The position numbers were made by a program, and so were the translations under genes. Below the pieces are notes generated by a model that saw only the letters and a list, made by a program, of their open reading frames with translations, was not told the DNA's origin and made no database searches. A stretch of 64,000 nt of DNA from Streptomyces sp. ML-6 (GTDB lineage Bacteria; Actinomycetota; Actinomycetes; Streptomycetales; Streptomycetaceae): the NCBI RefSeq assembly GCF_030116705.1, contig NZ_JAOTIK010000001.1:744001-808000 (forward strand). Direction: 5' to 3'. Of this stretch, positions 1-8,251 are shown in pieces. Every line of letters begins with the position of its first letter. Within the stretch, counting starts at the first letter, position 1.

Positions 1-381
1 CGCCTGCCCGACGACATCACGTCGGTGCAGGGGATCCCCGCCGATCACACCCCGGCCCCGCTCGGCCGACGGCACGACGTACTCGCGACTGTCGCCCGGG
101 CCGTTCCCGAAGCCGACCTCTCGGACCCCGGCTGGGGCGTCCTTTCCGGCCCCACGTGGTCGATCGAACTCAACATCGGTTCGAAGGACCCGGTGGACTC
201 GATCATGCTCCACATCCGGGGCTCCGGCGACGACGTGTTGGCACCCGTCTTCCGGCTGGCCGAGTCCCTGCGGTGCGGGGTGCTCGACTGCACCGACGGA
301 GAGCTGCTCGCTCCGGGGCGGTCGTCGGGCCGGCACGCCTTTCAGCAGTTCCGCGACCGGGTCGTCGGACCGGCTCAGTGA
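1..381 (+). CDS. Hypothetical protein, 5' end outside window
   Basis: The reading frame is open from the first base, so only the C-terminal 126 residues are visible and the true start lies upstream; the in-frame GTG at 25 is internal. The fragment has an acidic, mixed alpha/beta look (segments such as WSIELNIGSKDPVDS and MLHIRGSGDDVLAPV) without membrane segments or a motif I recognise. It resembles small cytosolic actinobacterial proteins of unknown role. It ends 91 bases before the stop of a convergent SDR gene. Function is unknown; that it is coding is inferred from third-position GC bias and sensible composition. Confidence 0.6.
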   Translation, partial: RLPDDITSVQGIPADHTPAPLGRRHDVLATVARAVPEADLSDPGWGVLSGPTWSIELNIGSKDPVDSIMLHIRGSGDDVLAPVFRLAESLRCGVLDCTDGELLAPGRSSGRHAFQQFRDRVVGPAQ

Positions 382-472
382 TGCCCCCGTAGCGGCGGCA
401 CTCGCACACGGGCGCCGGCGGCGCTCGTACGTGGGGCCCGGTGGCATCCGGCCGCCCCGGGCCCCTGCCCGC

Positions 473-1264
473 TCAGATGGCCAGAATGCCGCCGTCCACC
501 GCCACATGACTGCCGGTGGCGAACGAGGAGCGGTCGCTCAGCAGCCACAGGGCCGCTTCCGCCACCTCTCGCGGCTCGGCCATCCGCTTCTGGATCTGGC
601 GTGCGACGAACGCCTCCTCCAGAGCCGGTTCGACCGTCACCGCCGCATTGATCATTTCCGTCCGGGTGGTGCCCACGATCAAGGAGTTGACGCGGATGCC
701 CGACGCCCCGTATTCAGCGGCCGCGGCCTTCGTCAGGCCCAGGACTGCGTGCTTCGCCGCCACGTAGGGGGAGGGTGCGCCGGTGGCGATGAGACCTGCC
801 GAACTGGCGGTGTTGACGATCGCCCCGTGACCGGCTTCCAGCATGACGGGGATCTGACGGCGCAGGCAGTTCCATGTGCCGCGTACGTTGACATCCATGA
901 CGCGGTCAAAATCCTCTTCCGGCAGCTCGTGCGACCGGCCGAAGGTGGAACCGGCGTAACCGGCGTTGTTGAAGGCGCCGTCGAGGCGGCCGAAGCGTTC
1001 GACGGTCGTTGCGACGGCGCGCTCGACGTCGTCGACCAGTGCCACGTCGCCGACGCTGCACGCCGCCCGCCCACCGGATGCCTCGATCTCATGGACGAGG
1101 TCCTTGAGCCGGTCCTCGCGGCGGGCCATGAGGACGACGGCCGCGCCTTCGGAGGCGAAGAGCCGCGCCGCGGCCTCGCCTATGCCGCTCGACGCTCCGG
1201 TGATCATCACGGTCTTGCCGGTCAGCAGACCGGTGCTGTGTGCTGGGGCTGTTCGATCGTTCAT
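473..1264 (-). CDS. SDR family NAD(P)-dependent oxidoreductase
   Basis: A 263-residue classical short-chain dehydrogenase/reductase. The Rossmann nucleotide motif TGASSGIG is at residues 22-29, followed by NNAG, the catalytic Ser in NTASSAG and the catalytic pair in YVAAK; the C terminus ends in the usual SDR 'G..VAVDGG' segment. The frame stays open for 50 codons upstream, but that part has no SDR character, so I place the start at the ATG at 1264. Substrate cannot be told from sequence; 'classical' SDRs of this length reduce ketones or oxidise secondary alcohols using NAD(P)(H). The next gene on the same strand (the dioxygenase pair) lies 271 bases upstream, so co-transcription is possible but not shown. 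Confidence 0.88.
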   Translation of the reverse strand: MNDRTAPAHSTGLLTGKTVMITGASSGIGEAAARLFASEGAAVVLMARREDRLKDLVHEIEASGGRAACSVGDVALVDDVERAVATTVERFGRLDGAFNNAGYAGSTFGRSHELPEEDFDRVMDVNVRGTWNCLRRQIPVMLEAGHGAIVNTASSAGLIATGAPSPYVAAKHAVLGLTKAAAAEYGASGIRVNSLIVGTTRTEMINAAVTVEPALEEAFVARQIQKRMAEPREVAEAALWLLSDRSSFATGSHVAVDGGILAI

Positions 1265-1535
1265 GACGCGAGTAAACCTGAAGTGTCGTTCCGTCACACG
1301 GATTTTGCTGCACGAGTGTTCACCGAGCCGGGCCACGACCACGACACGTTCGGTCGAGGGTGCCTCCGCCCTGGGCTGCCCCAACTGACCTGCTGTGTCT
1401 ACTGCTTGAGGCACCGACGAACCACATGACGAGGACTCCGCCCCCTGGCTCCGGCCACCTGCCTCTGCGCATTGCTCTTCACTGATGGATCGTCAGGATG
1501 ACGCCGTAGAAGCCCATGAGGCGATGATCCCCCAC

Positions 1536-2306
1536 CTACGCGGGCGGCATCAGATCGCTCTCACTGATGGTGTAGACCAGCGAGGGGTAGCGGAAGTCCG
1601 TCTCATTGTTCTCACGGCGCCGCAGTTGGTAGAACTCGCGCCTCTGCTCATCGTCGGCCGCCATGAGACGCGAACCCTGCGGGAGGTATGCGTGCCCGTC
1701 GCGAAACCGGACGAGAGTCTTTGAGGTCCGGAAAGTCACGCCCAACCATTGGTTCTCCGTCGCCCGGGCAGCCGCTTCCAACACAATCTTATGCTTGAGC
1801 CGCCGATTCGTGTCGAGGGAGAAGGCGACAAAACTGTTGTAAACAAGGGGAATCTCGAACTTCTCATCTTCGGATTCCTTTGATTCGAAGATCAGCTTCC
1901 TCGACAGGCCGACTCCAGGATGTTGATAGCAGGAGAAGATGGCAATAAACGATCCGTCGACCAGATCGAGCGCTTGGTCGGAATGACTGCCCATGGTTGC
2001 GTAGACATTCGTGTAGCTCTCGACGAGAGCGTTGTTGAAGCCGACCGGAAACGCCGCACGTTCCTGGATCTGCTGCGCCAGCCGTTCGTGCACCGCCCGG
2101 AAACGCTGCGTTGGGCTGCCGTATCGAGTGGTGGTACGGACGAGCGGCACACCACCCGCCTCGTCGATCTTGGCAAGCACGGCGCCTCGCCGACCCTTTC
2201 CCACGTCTTCCAGACGAGCCGACGCGGACAGCTCCGCGAAAAGGTTCTCCTCGGTCGACAAAGCGCAGGAAAGGATCTCGTCCGAGATCCTAGATCCGAG
2301 GGGCAA
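1536..2306 (-). CDS. AlkB-like 2-oxoglutarate/Fe(II) dioxygenase, small paralogue
   Basis: A 256-residue protein whose core fits the AlkB-type double-stranded beta-helix dioxygenases: N100-x-Y102 six residues ahead of the iron triad start H108-S-D110, a distal His at 172 in LKHKIVLEA, and a 2-oxoglutarate-binding Arg at 193 in WLGVTFR. In AlkB the last motif is RxxxxxR; here the first Arg is Trp. The start is a TTG at 2306, preceded by GGGAG at a good distance, inside the last codons of the upstream gene (17-nt overlap), so translation is probably coupled. The C-terminal 60 residues match those of the neighbour (ENNETDF versus ENRTSSF, then a shared tail), showing the two are tandem paralogues. 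Codon use is less GC-biased than the rest of the window, suggesting transfer. Substrate unknown. Confidence 0.72.
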   Translation of the reverse strand: MPLGSRISDEILSCALSTEENLFAELSASARLEDVGKGRRGAVLAKIDEAGGVPLVRTTTRYGSPTQRFRAVHERLAQQIQERAAFPVGFNNALVESYTNVYATMGSHSDQALDLVDGSFIAIFSCYQHPGVGLSRKLIFESKESEDEKFEIPLVYNSFVAFSLDTNRRLKHKIVLEAAARATENQWLGVTFRTSKTLVRFRDGHAYLPQGSRLMAADDEQRREFYQLRRRENNETDFRYPSLVYTISESDLMPPA

Positions 2307-3519
2307 CGTAGTCTCCCGTGTTCATGCTGAAGAGAAATTTTTCGCCGTAATCGATGAAGGACGAGGTCCTGTTCTCCTCGGCGTACAGCCTGCGCAGATC
2401 ATCCATGCCGGCTGGTGTGGGCGCCTCGAGCTCCACCAGACCTCCGGCCCTCTTGAGGAACGTCCGGCCGTTCTTGTGAACGGCTTCGGTGTTCGAACAG
2501 CGCACCACGTATCCCAGACGGGTCGGGAGCAACTCGGCGTCCAACGTCGACGGCCGGATCTCGTGCGTGTACAGGCGGTTGGTGGACAGCGGCATGAAGA
2601 ACACGGAGCCGGGATAGAGAGTCAGGGCGAACTTCGACGGGAGCGCGCCCCCGCCGTATTCCTCCGCTGGCTCCTTGAGGCGAAATTGGAGTCTGGTCAG
2701 CCCGCTGGTCCGCTTCACACCGTAGTCGAAGGCGTCTTCGGCCAGGGGTTGCAGATTTTCGAGCCGGTCATAGAAAGTACAGAAGGCCATGATCCCATTG
2801 ACGGGCATGTCCTTGGTCTTGTCGGCATGGGCCGAGATCCTGGCCTTGGACTGCTTGCGCTCGGTCGTGGCAAAGGTGTTGTGATAGGTCTGGGCAAGAA
2901 CGTGATTCAGCGGTGCATGGTTCCGGAAGACGGTGGCGGCCTCGCGGTTCAATGCCTCGACGATGCGCGTGTCGGTCGGGCGAAAGCTCTCGGTCGGCCC
3001 CGAGAGATTCGTGGAGCACCGGAGCAGGCGGAAATGCAGTTCGTCACCACTTTGCGTGACGGGCGTCAGATAGATGCCGCTGCGATGCGCCGTCCCGGGC
3101 TTGGTGGATTCCGTCAGGGACTGGAAAGCGTGCTCAGCACGGATCCGTCCGAAGTGATCGTCATCGGGCCCGAAGAACCGGCGGTAGTACACGCCGACGC
3201 CGTGTACGCGTACGGGAACCCGGCCGAGATCGACGAGGGTCCAAGGGTTGCCGACCCCCTCGTGGTAGCCGTGCGAAAGCTCCCGGACCACGTATACCCG
3301 GGCGGCATCGCGCAATTGGCGGTCACTGATCCCGGATATGTCACCGCACAGATAGACGGACTTCTGCGCGAGGCCGGACGAACCGAAGGCAAGTTCCTCC
3401 GGCGTGATCGTGGACCCGAAGAAGTCCCTGCCCAGTTCATCATCCTGCAACGACGAAGGCGCGACCAGGACGTTGTCCGCATCCTCGATACAGGATTCCG
3501 CCAGCTCTGTTGTGTCCAT
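2290..3519 (-). CDS. AlkB-like 2-oxoglutarate/Fe(II) dioxygenase, large paralogue
   Basis: A 409-residue protein with about 200 residues of unrecognised N-terminal sequence followed by a dioxygenase core: NTF at 214-216, H231-A-D233, distal H319 in YTHEIRP, and R334-LGYVV-R340, which reproduces the AlkB RxxxxxR spacing. This is the full set of iron and 2-oxoglutarate ligands, so it should be catalytic. I chose the ATG at 3519 because GCGAGG lies 8 nt upstream; a TTG at 3561 has no such site. It is the first gene of a two-gene unit with its smaller paralogue, overlapping it by 17 nt. Family members oxidise methylated nucleic acids, proteins or small molecules; nothing in the sequence picks one. 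Base composition is poorer in GC than in the neighbours. Confidence 0.7.
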   Translation of the reverse strand: MDTTELAESCIEDADNVLVAPSSLQDDELGRDFFGSTITPEELAFGSSGLAQKSVYLCGDISGISDRQLRDAARVYVVRELSHGYHEGVGNPWTLVDLGRVPVRVHGVGVYYRRFFGPDDDHFGRIRAEHAFQSLTESTKPGTAHRSGIYLTPVTQSGDELHFRLLRCSTNLSGPTESFRPTDTRIVEALNREAATVFRNHAPLNHVLAQTYHNTFATTERKQSKARISAHADKTKDMPVNGIMAFCTFYDRLENLQPLAEDAFDYGVKRTSGLTRLQFRLKEPAEEYGGGALPSKFALTLYPGSVFFMPLSTNRLYTHEIRPSTLDAELLPTRLGYVVRCSNTEAVHKNGRTFLKRAGGLVELEAPTPAGMDDLRRLYAEENRTSSFIDYGEKFLFSMNTGDYVAPRI

Positions 3520-4047
3520 CGAACAGCCCTCGCAGTTCACAGATCTTGATGAATTACCCAAACCTTGGACATGGCAATGGTCCGCACTCTTTCATTCGCG
3601 GTGCGAGGCACGAACGAAAGGGGACGGACCACCGAGAACCTCGATGCTCTCACGGGGCTCGACCACGGGCAACGAGGTTCTGCCGTGGTCCGGTTGCCGA
3701 ATCCCGGTGATCACCCACTCCGCCGACCGGTGTGCCCTGGACTGGCTGCTACCGGAGCACCACTGGTGGGTCTGGTCACAGCGCCACCGTCCTGACACCC
3801 GGGCTGGCACAGCACACTCCCAGTTTCCTGGCCCGCCTCGACCCGGTGAACGCTCTCGGCCACGGCACCGGACGTTTTTCGTTCGAGTCATCAGGTGTGA
3901 CTGGGAGGGGTGCAGTCAGGCGCTTGACCGAACACGTACTCAGGCACGAGCCTTGCGATCAGACGAAGGTGAGGGCGAATATGTTGCACAAGGGCTCTGG
4001 TCTTCGCTTTCGGCGAGCAGCGTCGCGAACCAGGAGTGGGTGCCCAG
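3520..4047. other. Gene-poor accessory stretch, possible relic
   Basis: About 530 bases upstream of the dioxygenase pair. Open frames exist on both strands (for example 3404-4051 and 3592-3891) but have irregular codon bias, no ribosome sites that fit and no family resemblance. It must hold the dioxygenase promoter. The composition suggests decayed or recently acquired DNA; I could not identify a transposase remnant in it. Confidence 0.35.
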
Positions 4048-4461
4048 GTGATCACCTTCCTGATCGATGGGGCGGGAAACCTCTTGGTCCCCGATGTCGG
4101 TGGGAGACGGCGGGCGAGGGCTCAGGCTCGCACCTTTGCCGAGGGGGGTGAGGTCCTCTTCGAGGCGTGCGTCCTCGGCGAACGCCCGTATTGCAGTCCG
4201 GGCGTGGTCTTCCTCGCAGCCTCCAGGACTGCTCTGCACGTATCGCCCACCGAGGTGAAGTCGCTCGCACGGCGGGCTCTGCCGACCGAACACCTCGCGA
4301 TACGCCAGATCCACAGACGGACCCGATCAGACCCCCGGATCATCCGCCCCTTCTGGAGCGTCGCCGAGTGCCACGACGGGCACGTCGGCTTCGTGGTCGC
4401 CTGCGCACCTGAGCACATGCGCTATTTCACCGAATCGCTCGGAGCAGAAGGCCCGGGCTGA
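4048..4461 (+). CDS. Hypothetical protein in low-GC island
   Basis: A 137-residue open frame that reads like a real protein toward its C terminus (AIRQIHRRTRSDPRIIRPFWS then HDGHVGFVVACAPEHMRYF) but has no recognised domain. The GTG at 4048 is preceded by AGGAG 11 nt upstream; a GTG at 4036 overlaps that AGGAG and is less likely. No membrane segments or signal peptide. It lies between the dioxygenase pair and a small membrane protein, all in atypical DNA. An overlapping reverse frame (3940-4314) is the alternative, but its composition is worse. Function unknown. Confidence 0.4.
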   Translation: MITFLIDGAGNLLVPDVGGRRRARAQARTFAEGGEVLFEACVLGERPYCSPGVVFLAASRTALHVSPTEVKSLARRALPTEHLAIRQIHRRTRSDPRIIRPFWSVAECHDGHVGFVVACAPEHMRYFTESLGAEGPG

Positions 4462-4637
4462 ACACCAGAACCACCAACTGACCCCATCGGTCAGCGGGCT
4501 GACCAGATCAAGAGACCGGTTCGCGCCACCGCTGCAGACGATTGACGCACCACTCGGCAATGTTGCGTTGCTTGTCCCCCGGGCGGTTTCTTGCGGTCAC
4601 CGCATCAGGCCCGGGCTGTCGGTGGTGTGATGGCTTC

Positions 4638-4949
4638 ATGCGACCTGAGTACTGTGCGACCAGGAACCACATCGAGGTATGGCATGACCGTGTCCTGCCG
4701 CCGGGGCCGGAGCAGATCGGGTTCGGAACGGTGTTGCGCGGCTCGCTCCTGCCGATCCTGGTCTGGGCCGGGGTCGCATGCCTCGTGTACTTCCTCTACA
4801 ACCCGGTCGCAGCGATGGCCCTCGGCGGGCTCTTCGTGTTGTCGTTCCTCGTGGGGTTCGGGCTGCGCCGCAGGGCAAAACACTCGATTCGCTGCAGCAT
4901 CTACGGTGCACTGGGCGGAGTGCTCGACAAGTGCCTGGCCGGTTTCTGA
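4638..4949 (+). CDS. Small two-helix membrane protein
   Basis: A 103-residue protein with two hydrophobic helices, about residues 35-50 (LLPILVWAGVACLVYFL) and 55-75 (VAAMALGGLFVLSFLVGFGL), followed by a basic RRRAK stop-transfer segment that suggests a cytoplasmic C-terminal tail. The open frame reaches back to 4542, but the ATG at 4638 gives a sensible N terminus; its ribosome site (GGTGGTG) is weak. No family is recognised. It may have arrived with the neighbouring unusual genes. Confidence 0.5.
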   Translation: MRPEYCATRNHIEVWHDRVLPPGPEQIGFGTVLRGSLLPILVWAGVACLVYFLYNPVAAMALGGLFVLSFLVGFGLRRRAKHSIRCSIYGALGGVLDKCLAGF

Positions 4950-5291
4950 AACGTTGCGGAGGCGGCCGCCCGTCGCCGTATCAGGCATGTTGACCGATGC
5001 GATCGGTGGAACGTGCGCGAAACAGACGGCTGAAGAAGACGGCCGAAGCAGACATTGGGGAGGGAGCCGCCCCAGTCGTCGCCCGTCCCGGCTCCGTCCT
5101 GCGGGCGCTTGTCGGGAGGACAGGTCCTTGGGCGTGTCACAGATCCGTCAGCTGCTCGGTCCATGGAGTGACGGCCTCGGCCCGCAGGCGGGTTCCTCCT
5201 CCCCGGGCCTCCGAGGTCATCGCGACTCGCCGCACGTGCCACCCGCTCCGTCGGGAGTCCGTACCGCACCCACCAGAAAGGAACCCCGGGC
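4950..5291. other. Intergenic region upstream of the P450 gene
   Basis: About 340 bases. The open frames here (such as 4997-5302) are shadows. No clear repeat or hairpin was seen. The AAAGGA ribosome site of the P450 gene lies at the right edge and its promoter should be in this stretch. Confidence 0.4.
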
Positions 5292-6524
5292 ATGCCCGAT
5301 GACCAGCCGCTCGTTCTCGACCCCACTGGTGCCGACCACCACGCCGAGGACCGGGCCCTGCGCGCCCGCGGGGCGGCCACGCCCGTGGACATCCTCGGGG
5401 TGACCGCGTGGTCCGTATCCGATCCCGGCCTCCTGAAGCACCTCCTGACCCGTGCGTGCGTCTCCAAGGACGCCCGAGCGCACTGGCCCGCCTTCGCCGA
5501 CACCGCCCCCACCTGGCCGCTCGCTCTCTGGGTGACGGTCGACAACATGTTCACCGCCTACGGGAGCGACCACCGCCGCCTGCGCCGTCTGATCGCCCCG
5601 GCCTTCTCGGCCCGCCGGGTCGCCGCCCTGGCACCCGTCGTCGAGGACCTCGTCACCGGCATCCTCGACGACCTGGACGCCCTCCCGGCCGGTGAAGTCG
5701 TCGACCTGCGCGAGCACTTGGCCTACCCACTGCCGATCGCGGTCATCGGCCGGATGCTGGGCCTTTCCTCCACCCGGCTGAACGGGCTCCGTACCGTGGT
5801 GGACCGGGTGTTCGACACGACCCTCTCCGCTGACGAAGCCGCCGCGAACACGGCCACCCTCTACCAGCTCCTCGACGAGCTGATCGCCATGAAGCAGGCC
5901 TCGCCCGGCGACGACATGACCTCCCTCCTGATCGCCACCCGCGACGAGGAGGGCGACGGCAGTGCCCTCAGCCACGCCGAACTGCGCGGCACCCTCGTGC
6001 TGATGATCAGCGCGGGGTACGAGACGACCCTCAACCTCATCGACCAGGCCATCACCTCCCTGCTGACCGATCCGGCACAGCCGGCCCACGTCCGCGCCGG
6101 CCGGTGCGACTGGAACGACGTGGTCGAGGAAACACTGCGCCACGAGCCGGCCATCAAGCACCTGCCCATGCGCTACGCGCTCGAGGACATACCCCTGCCC
6201 GACGGACGGACGATCCGGGCCGGGGAGGCGATCCTCGCCTCCTACGCAGCCGCCAACCGCCACCCGGACTGGCACGGTCACGACGCCGACCTCTTCGACG
6301 CCACCCGGGCCACCAAGGACCACCTGGCTTTCGGACACGGCGTCCACTACTGTCTCGGCGCCCCTCTCGCCCGTCTCGAAGTCGCCACCGCCCTGCGCCT
6401 GCTGTTCACGCGCTTTCCCGACGCCCGGCTCGCGGTGCCCGCCACGGAACTGCGACCTCTGCCGACCCTGATCAGCAACGGCCACATGTCCTTGCCCGTT
6501 CGCCTGCGGCCGGTCGCCCGGTAA
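5292..6524 (+). CDS. Cytochrome P450
   Basis: A 410-residue soluble bacterial P450 of normal length. The oxygen-activating I-helix motif AGYETT is at 241-246, the K-helix ExxR at E280-R283, and the heme loop FGHGVHYCLG with Cys354 as thiolate ligand. An arginine-rich C-helix segment (SDHRRLRRLIAPAFS) is typical of actinobacterial CYPs. The ATG is preceded by AAAGGA about 9 nt upstream. No ferredoxin or reductase gene is adjacent, so electrons must come from elsewhere. The next gene, 174 bases downstream, is an FAD monooxygenase-like protein on the same strand; the two may act on one pathway, but no biosynthetic core gene is present. Substrate unknown. Confidence 0.95.
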   Translation: MPDDQPLVLDPTGADHHAEDRALRARGAATPVDILGVTAWSVSDPGLLKHLLTRACVSKDARAHWPAFADTAPTWPLALWVTVDNMFTAYGSDHRRLRRLIAPAFSARRVAALAPVVEDLVTGILDDLDALPAGEVVDLREHLAYPLPIAVIGRMLGLSSTRLNGLRTVVDRVFDTTLSADEAAANTATLYQLLDELIAMKQASPGDDMTSLLIATRDEEGDGSALSHAELRGTLVLMISAGYETTLNLIDQAITSLLTDPAQPAHVRAGRCDWNDVVEETLRHEPAIKHLPMRYALEDIPLPDGRTIRAGEAILASYAAANRHPDWHGHDADLFDATRATKDHLAFGHGVHYCLGAPLARLEVATALRLLFTRFPDARLAVPATELRPLPTLISNGHMSLPVRLRPVAR

Positions 6525-6618
6525 CGGCTCTCCACCGACGGCAGGAGAGGGAAGCCCGGGGCCGGGAAGGGGAGGGCGGAGCCGGGGGCAGGAGGCTGGA
6601 CATCTCCTGGCCCCTTGG

Positions 6619-6668
6619 TTCTCCTCCGTACCGTCCCGGGAGATTCTCCTCCGTACCGTCCCGGGAAG
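6619..6668. repeat. Two tandem 25-bp direct repeats
   Basis: Two adjacent 25-base units, 6619-6643 and 6644-6668, share 23 identical bases, each containing TCCTCCGTACCGTCCCGGGA. They lie in the leader just upstream of the FAD monooxygenase start and could be a regulator site or a slippage duplication. Confidence 0.85.
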
Positions 6669-6698
6669 ATCCGAGCCTCCGCGACGGTTAGTAGAAAC

Positions 6699-7823
6699 GT
6701 GAACGATTTTGGGGTGGCTGCGACACGTGCGGTCGATGTCGTCGTGATCGGCGCCGGACAGGCGGGACTGTCCGGCGCCTACCATCTGCGACGTACCGGC
6801 CTGGAACCCGATCGCGACTTCGTCGTGCTCGACCATGCCCCGCGCCCCGGCGGCGCCTGGCAGTTCCGCTGGCCCTCGCTGACCTACGGCAAGGTCCACG
6901 GCATGCACGCCCTGCCGGGCATGGAACTCATCGGGGCTGACGACAACCGCCCCTCCTCCGAGGTCATCGGCGAGTACTTCGAACGGTACGAGCACGCCTT
7001 CGACCTGCGGGTCCACCGCCCTGTCGAGGTGAGCGCGGTGCGCGAGGGCGAGGACGGGCGGCTGCTCGTCCAGACGTCCGAGGGCATGTACGCCACCCGC
7101 GCCCTCATCAACGCCACCGGCACCTGGGACCGGCCGTTCTGGCCGCGCTACCCGGGCCAGGAAAGCTTTCGGGGGCGGCAGCTGCACACCGCGAACTACC
7201 CGGGCCCGGCCGAGTTCGCCGGACAGCGCGTGGTGGTGGTCGGCGGGGGCGCCTCCGGTACGCAGCACCTGATGGAGATCGCCGACGTGGCGGCCGAGAC
7301 GTACTGGGTGACGCGCCGGCCGCCGGTCTTCCGGGAAGGCCCGTTCGACGCGGACCGGGGCCGGGCCGCGGTGGCGATGGTGGAGGAGCGGGTCCGGCGA
7401 GGGCTGCCGCCGCAGAGCGTGGTGAGCGTGACCGGGCTGCCGCTCACCGACGCCGTCCGGCGCGCCCGCGAGCAGGGAGTGCTCGACCGGCTGCCGATGT
7501 TCGACCGCATCACGCCCGACGGGGTCGCCTGGGACGACGGCCGGACGGTCGAGGCGGACGTCATCCTCTGGGCGACCGGTTTCCGGGCCGCCATCGACCA
7601 TCTCGCACCGCTGAAGCTGCGCGAGCCGGGCGGCGGCATCCGGGTCGAGGGCACCCGGGCGGTGCGGGACGCCCGCATCCATCTCGTCGGCTACGGGCCG
7701 TCCGCCAGCACCATCGGCGCCAACCGGGCGGGGCGGGCCGCGGTGCACGAGATCACCCGACTGCTGGACGGGCGGGACGCCACGGCGCGGACCGATGAGG
7801 AATTCGCACCTGCCACGCCGTGA
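6699..7823 (+). CDS. FAD-dependent NAD(P)-binding monooxygenase-like protein
   Basis: A 374-residue flavoprotein with two Rossmann dinucleotide motifs: VVVIGAGQAGLSGAYHL at about 14-30 for FAD and VVVVGGGASGTQHL at about 177-190 for NADPH, then the ATGF box (LWATGFRAAIDHL) common to flavin-containing monooxygenases and related reductases. Members hydroxylate N or S atoms, do Baeyer-Villiger chemistry, or act as thioredoxin-reductase-like oxidoreductases. The start is uncertain: GTG at 6699 gives a short extension and GTG at 6714 begins right before the Rossmann fold; neither has a strong ribosome site, and an ORF start at 6615 would translate the direct repeats. It follows a P450 on the same strand. 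Confidence 0.88.
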   Translation: MNDFGVAATRAVDVVVIGAGQAGLSGAYHLRRTGLEPDRDFVVLDHAPRPGGAWQFRWPSLTYGKVHGMHALPGMELIGADDNRPSSEVIGEYFERYEHAFDLRVHRPVEVSAVREGEDGRLLVQTSEGMYATRALINATGTWDRPFWPRYPGQESFRGRQLHTANYPGPAEFAGQRVVVVGGGASGTQHLMEIADVAAETYWVTRRPPVFREGPFDADRGRAAVAMVEERVRRGLPPQSVVSVTGLPLTDAVRRAREQGVLDRLPMFDRITPDGVAWDDGRTVEADVILWATGFRAAIDHLAPLKLREPGGGIRVEGTRAVRDARIHLVGYGPSASTIGANRAGRAAVHEITRLLDGRDATARTDEEFAPATP

Positions 7824-7828
7824 GGGAC

Positions 7829-7908
7829 GGCACGAGCCCCGGGCGGCACGAGCCCCGGGCGGCACGAGCCCCGGGCGGCACGAGCCCCGGGCGGCACGAG
7901 CCCCGGGC
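7829..7908. repeat. Five perfect 16-bp tandem repeats
   Basis: Five head-to-tail copies of GGCACGAGCCCCGGGC begin six bases after the stop of the FAD monooxygenase gene, followed by decaying copies (GGCACGAACTTCGAAC and similar) to about 7985. Each unit contains the palindrome CCCGGG. There is no room for a CRISPR spacer. Confidence 0.95.
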
Positions 7909-8175
7909 GGCACGAACTTCGAACCGCACTACCCCCGGACTGCGCGCGCCCCGGGCTGCACGGGCTTCGAACGGCACGGATTCCGGACGACATGACCTCG
8001 ACCCTGAAAACAGAACACACGAACAAGGGATCGGGTGTTCGCTGGAACGCGTGATCGTTTCGTCATTCGTTGCCCGAGGCACCTGCGACGCAGGATGATT
8101 ACAGGGCGCAAGCGACGGGCTGCAGACCGCGACTGCGCTGTCCCACATATGCACACGTACAAGGAGAAACACCGA

Positions 8176-8235
8176 ATGAACGTCATCACCAACCTGCTCG
8201 CCGGCATCGTCCACTTCGTGGGTTGGCTCGTCTGA
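8176..8235 (+). CDS. 19-residue hydrophobic peptide
   Basis: A tiny gene encoding MNVITNLLAGIVHFVGWLV, with a strong ribosome site (AAGGAG nine nt before ATG) and a 13-bp perfect hairpin 16 bases after its stop, so it looks like an independent, translated unit rather than chance. The peptide is nearly all hydrophobic with polar N, T, H on one side, long enough for one membrane-spanning or surface-lying helix. It has no leader-peptide core, no Cys pattern for a lantipeptide and no modification genes nearby. Possible roles are a membrane-active toxin of a type I-like pair, a regulatory membrane micropeptide or a signalling peptide. I do not recognise the family. Confidence 0.65.
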   Translation: MNVITNLLAGIVHFVGWLV

Positions 8236-8251
8236 CCATCGCTCCGCCCGG

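Noticed and set aside
3520..4047. Transposase remnant in the low-GC stretch
   Set aside because: Translations in six frames gave no DDE or other transposase segment I could recognise.
5292..7823. Secondary-metabolite cluster around the P450 and monooxygenase
   Set aside because: No PKS, NRPS, terpene or RiPP core enzyme is present within the window.
5217..7913. 898-residue reverse open frame
   Set aside because: It is antisense to the P450 and FAD monooxygenase genes, which have full family motifs. High GC leaves reverse frames open.
7829..7985. Possible CRISPR array
   Set aside because: 16-bp units directly abut, with no spacers and no cas genes.
8176..8235. RiPP precursor reading of the micropeptide
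   Set aside because: No leader/core division, no Cys/Ser/Thr pattern and no modification enzymes nearby.
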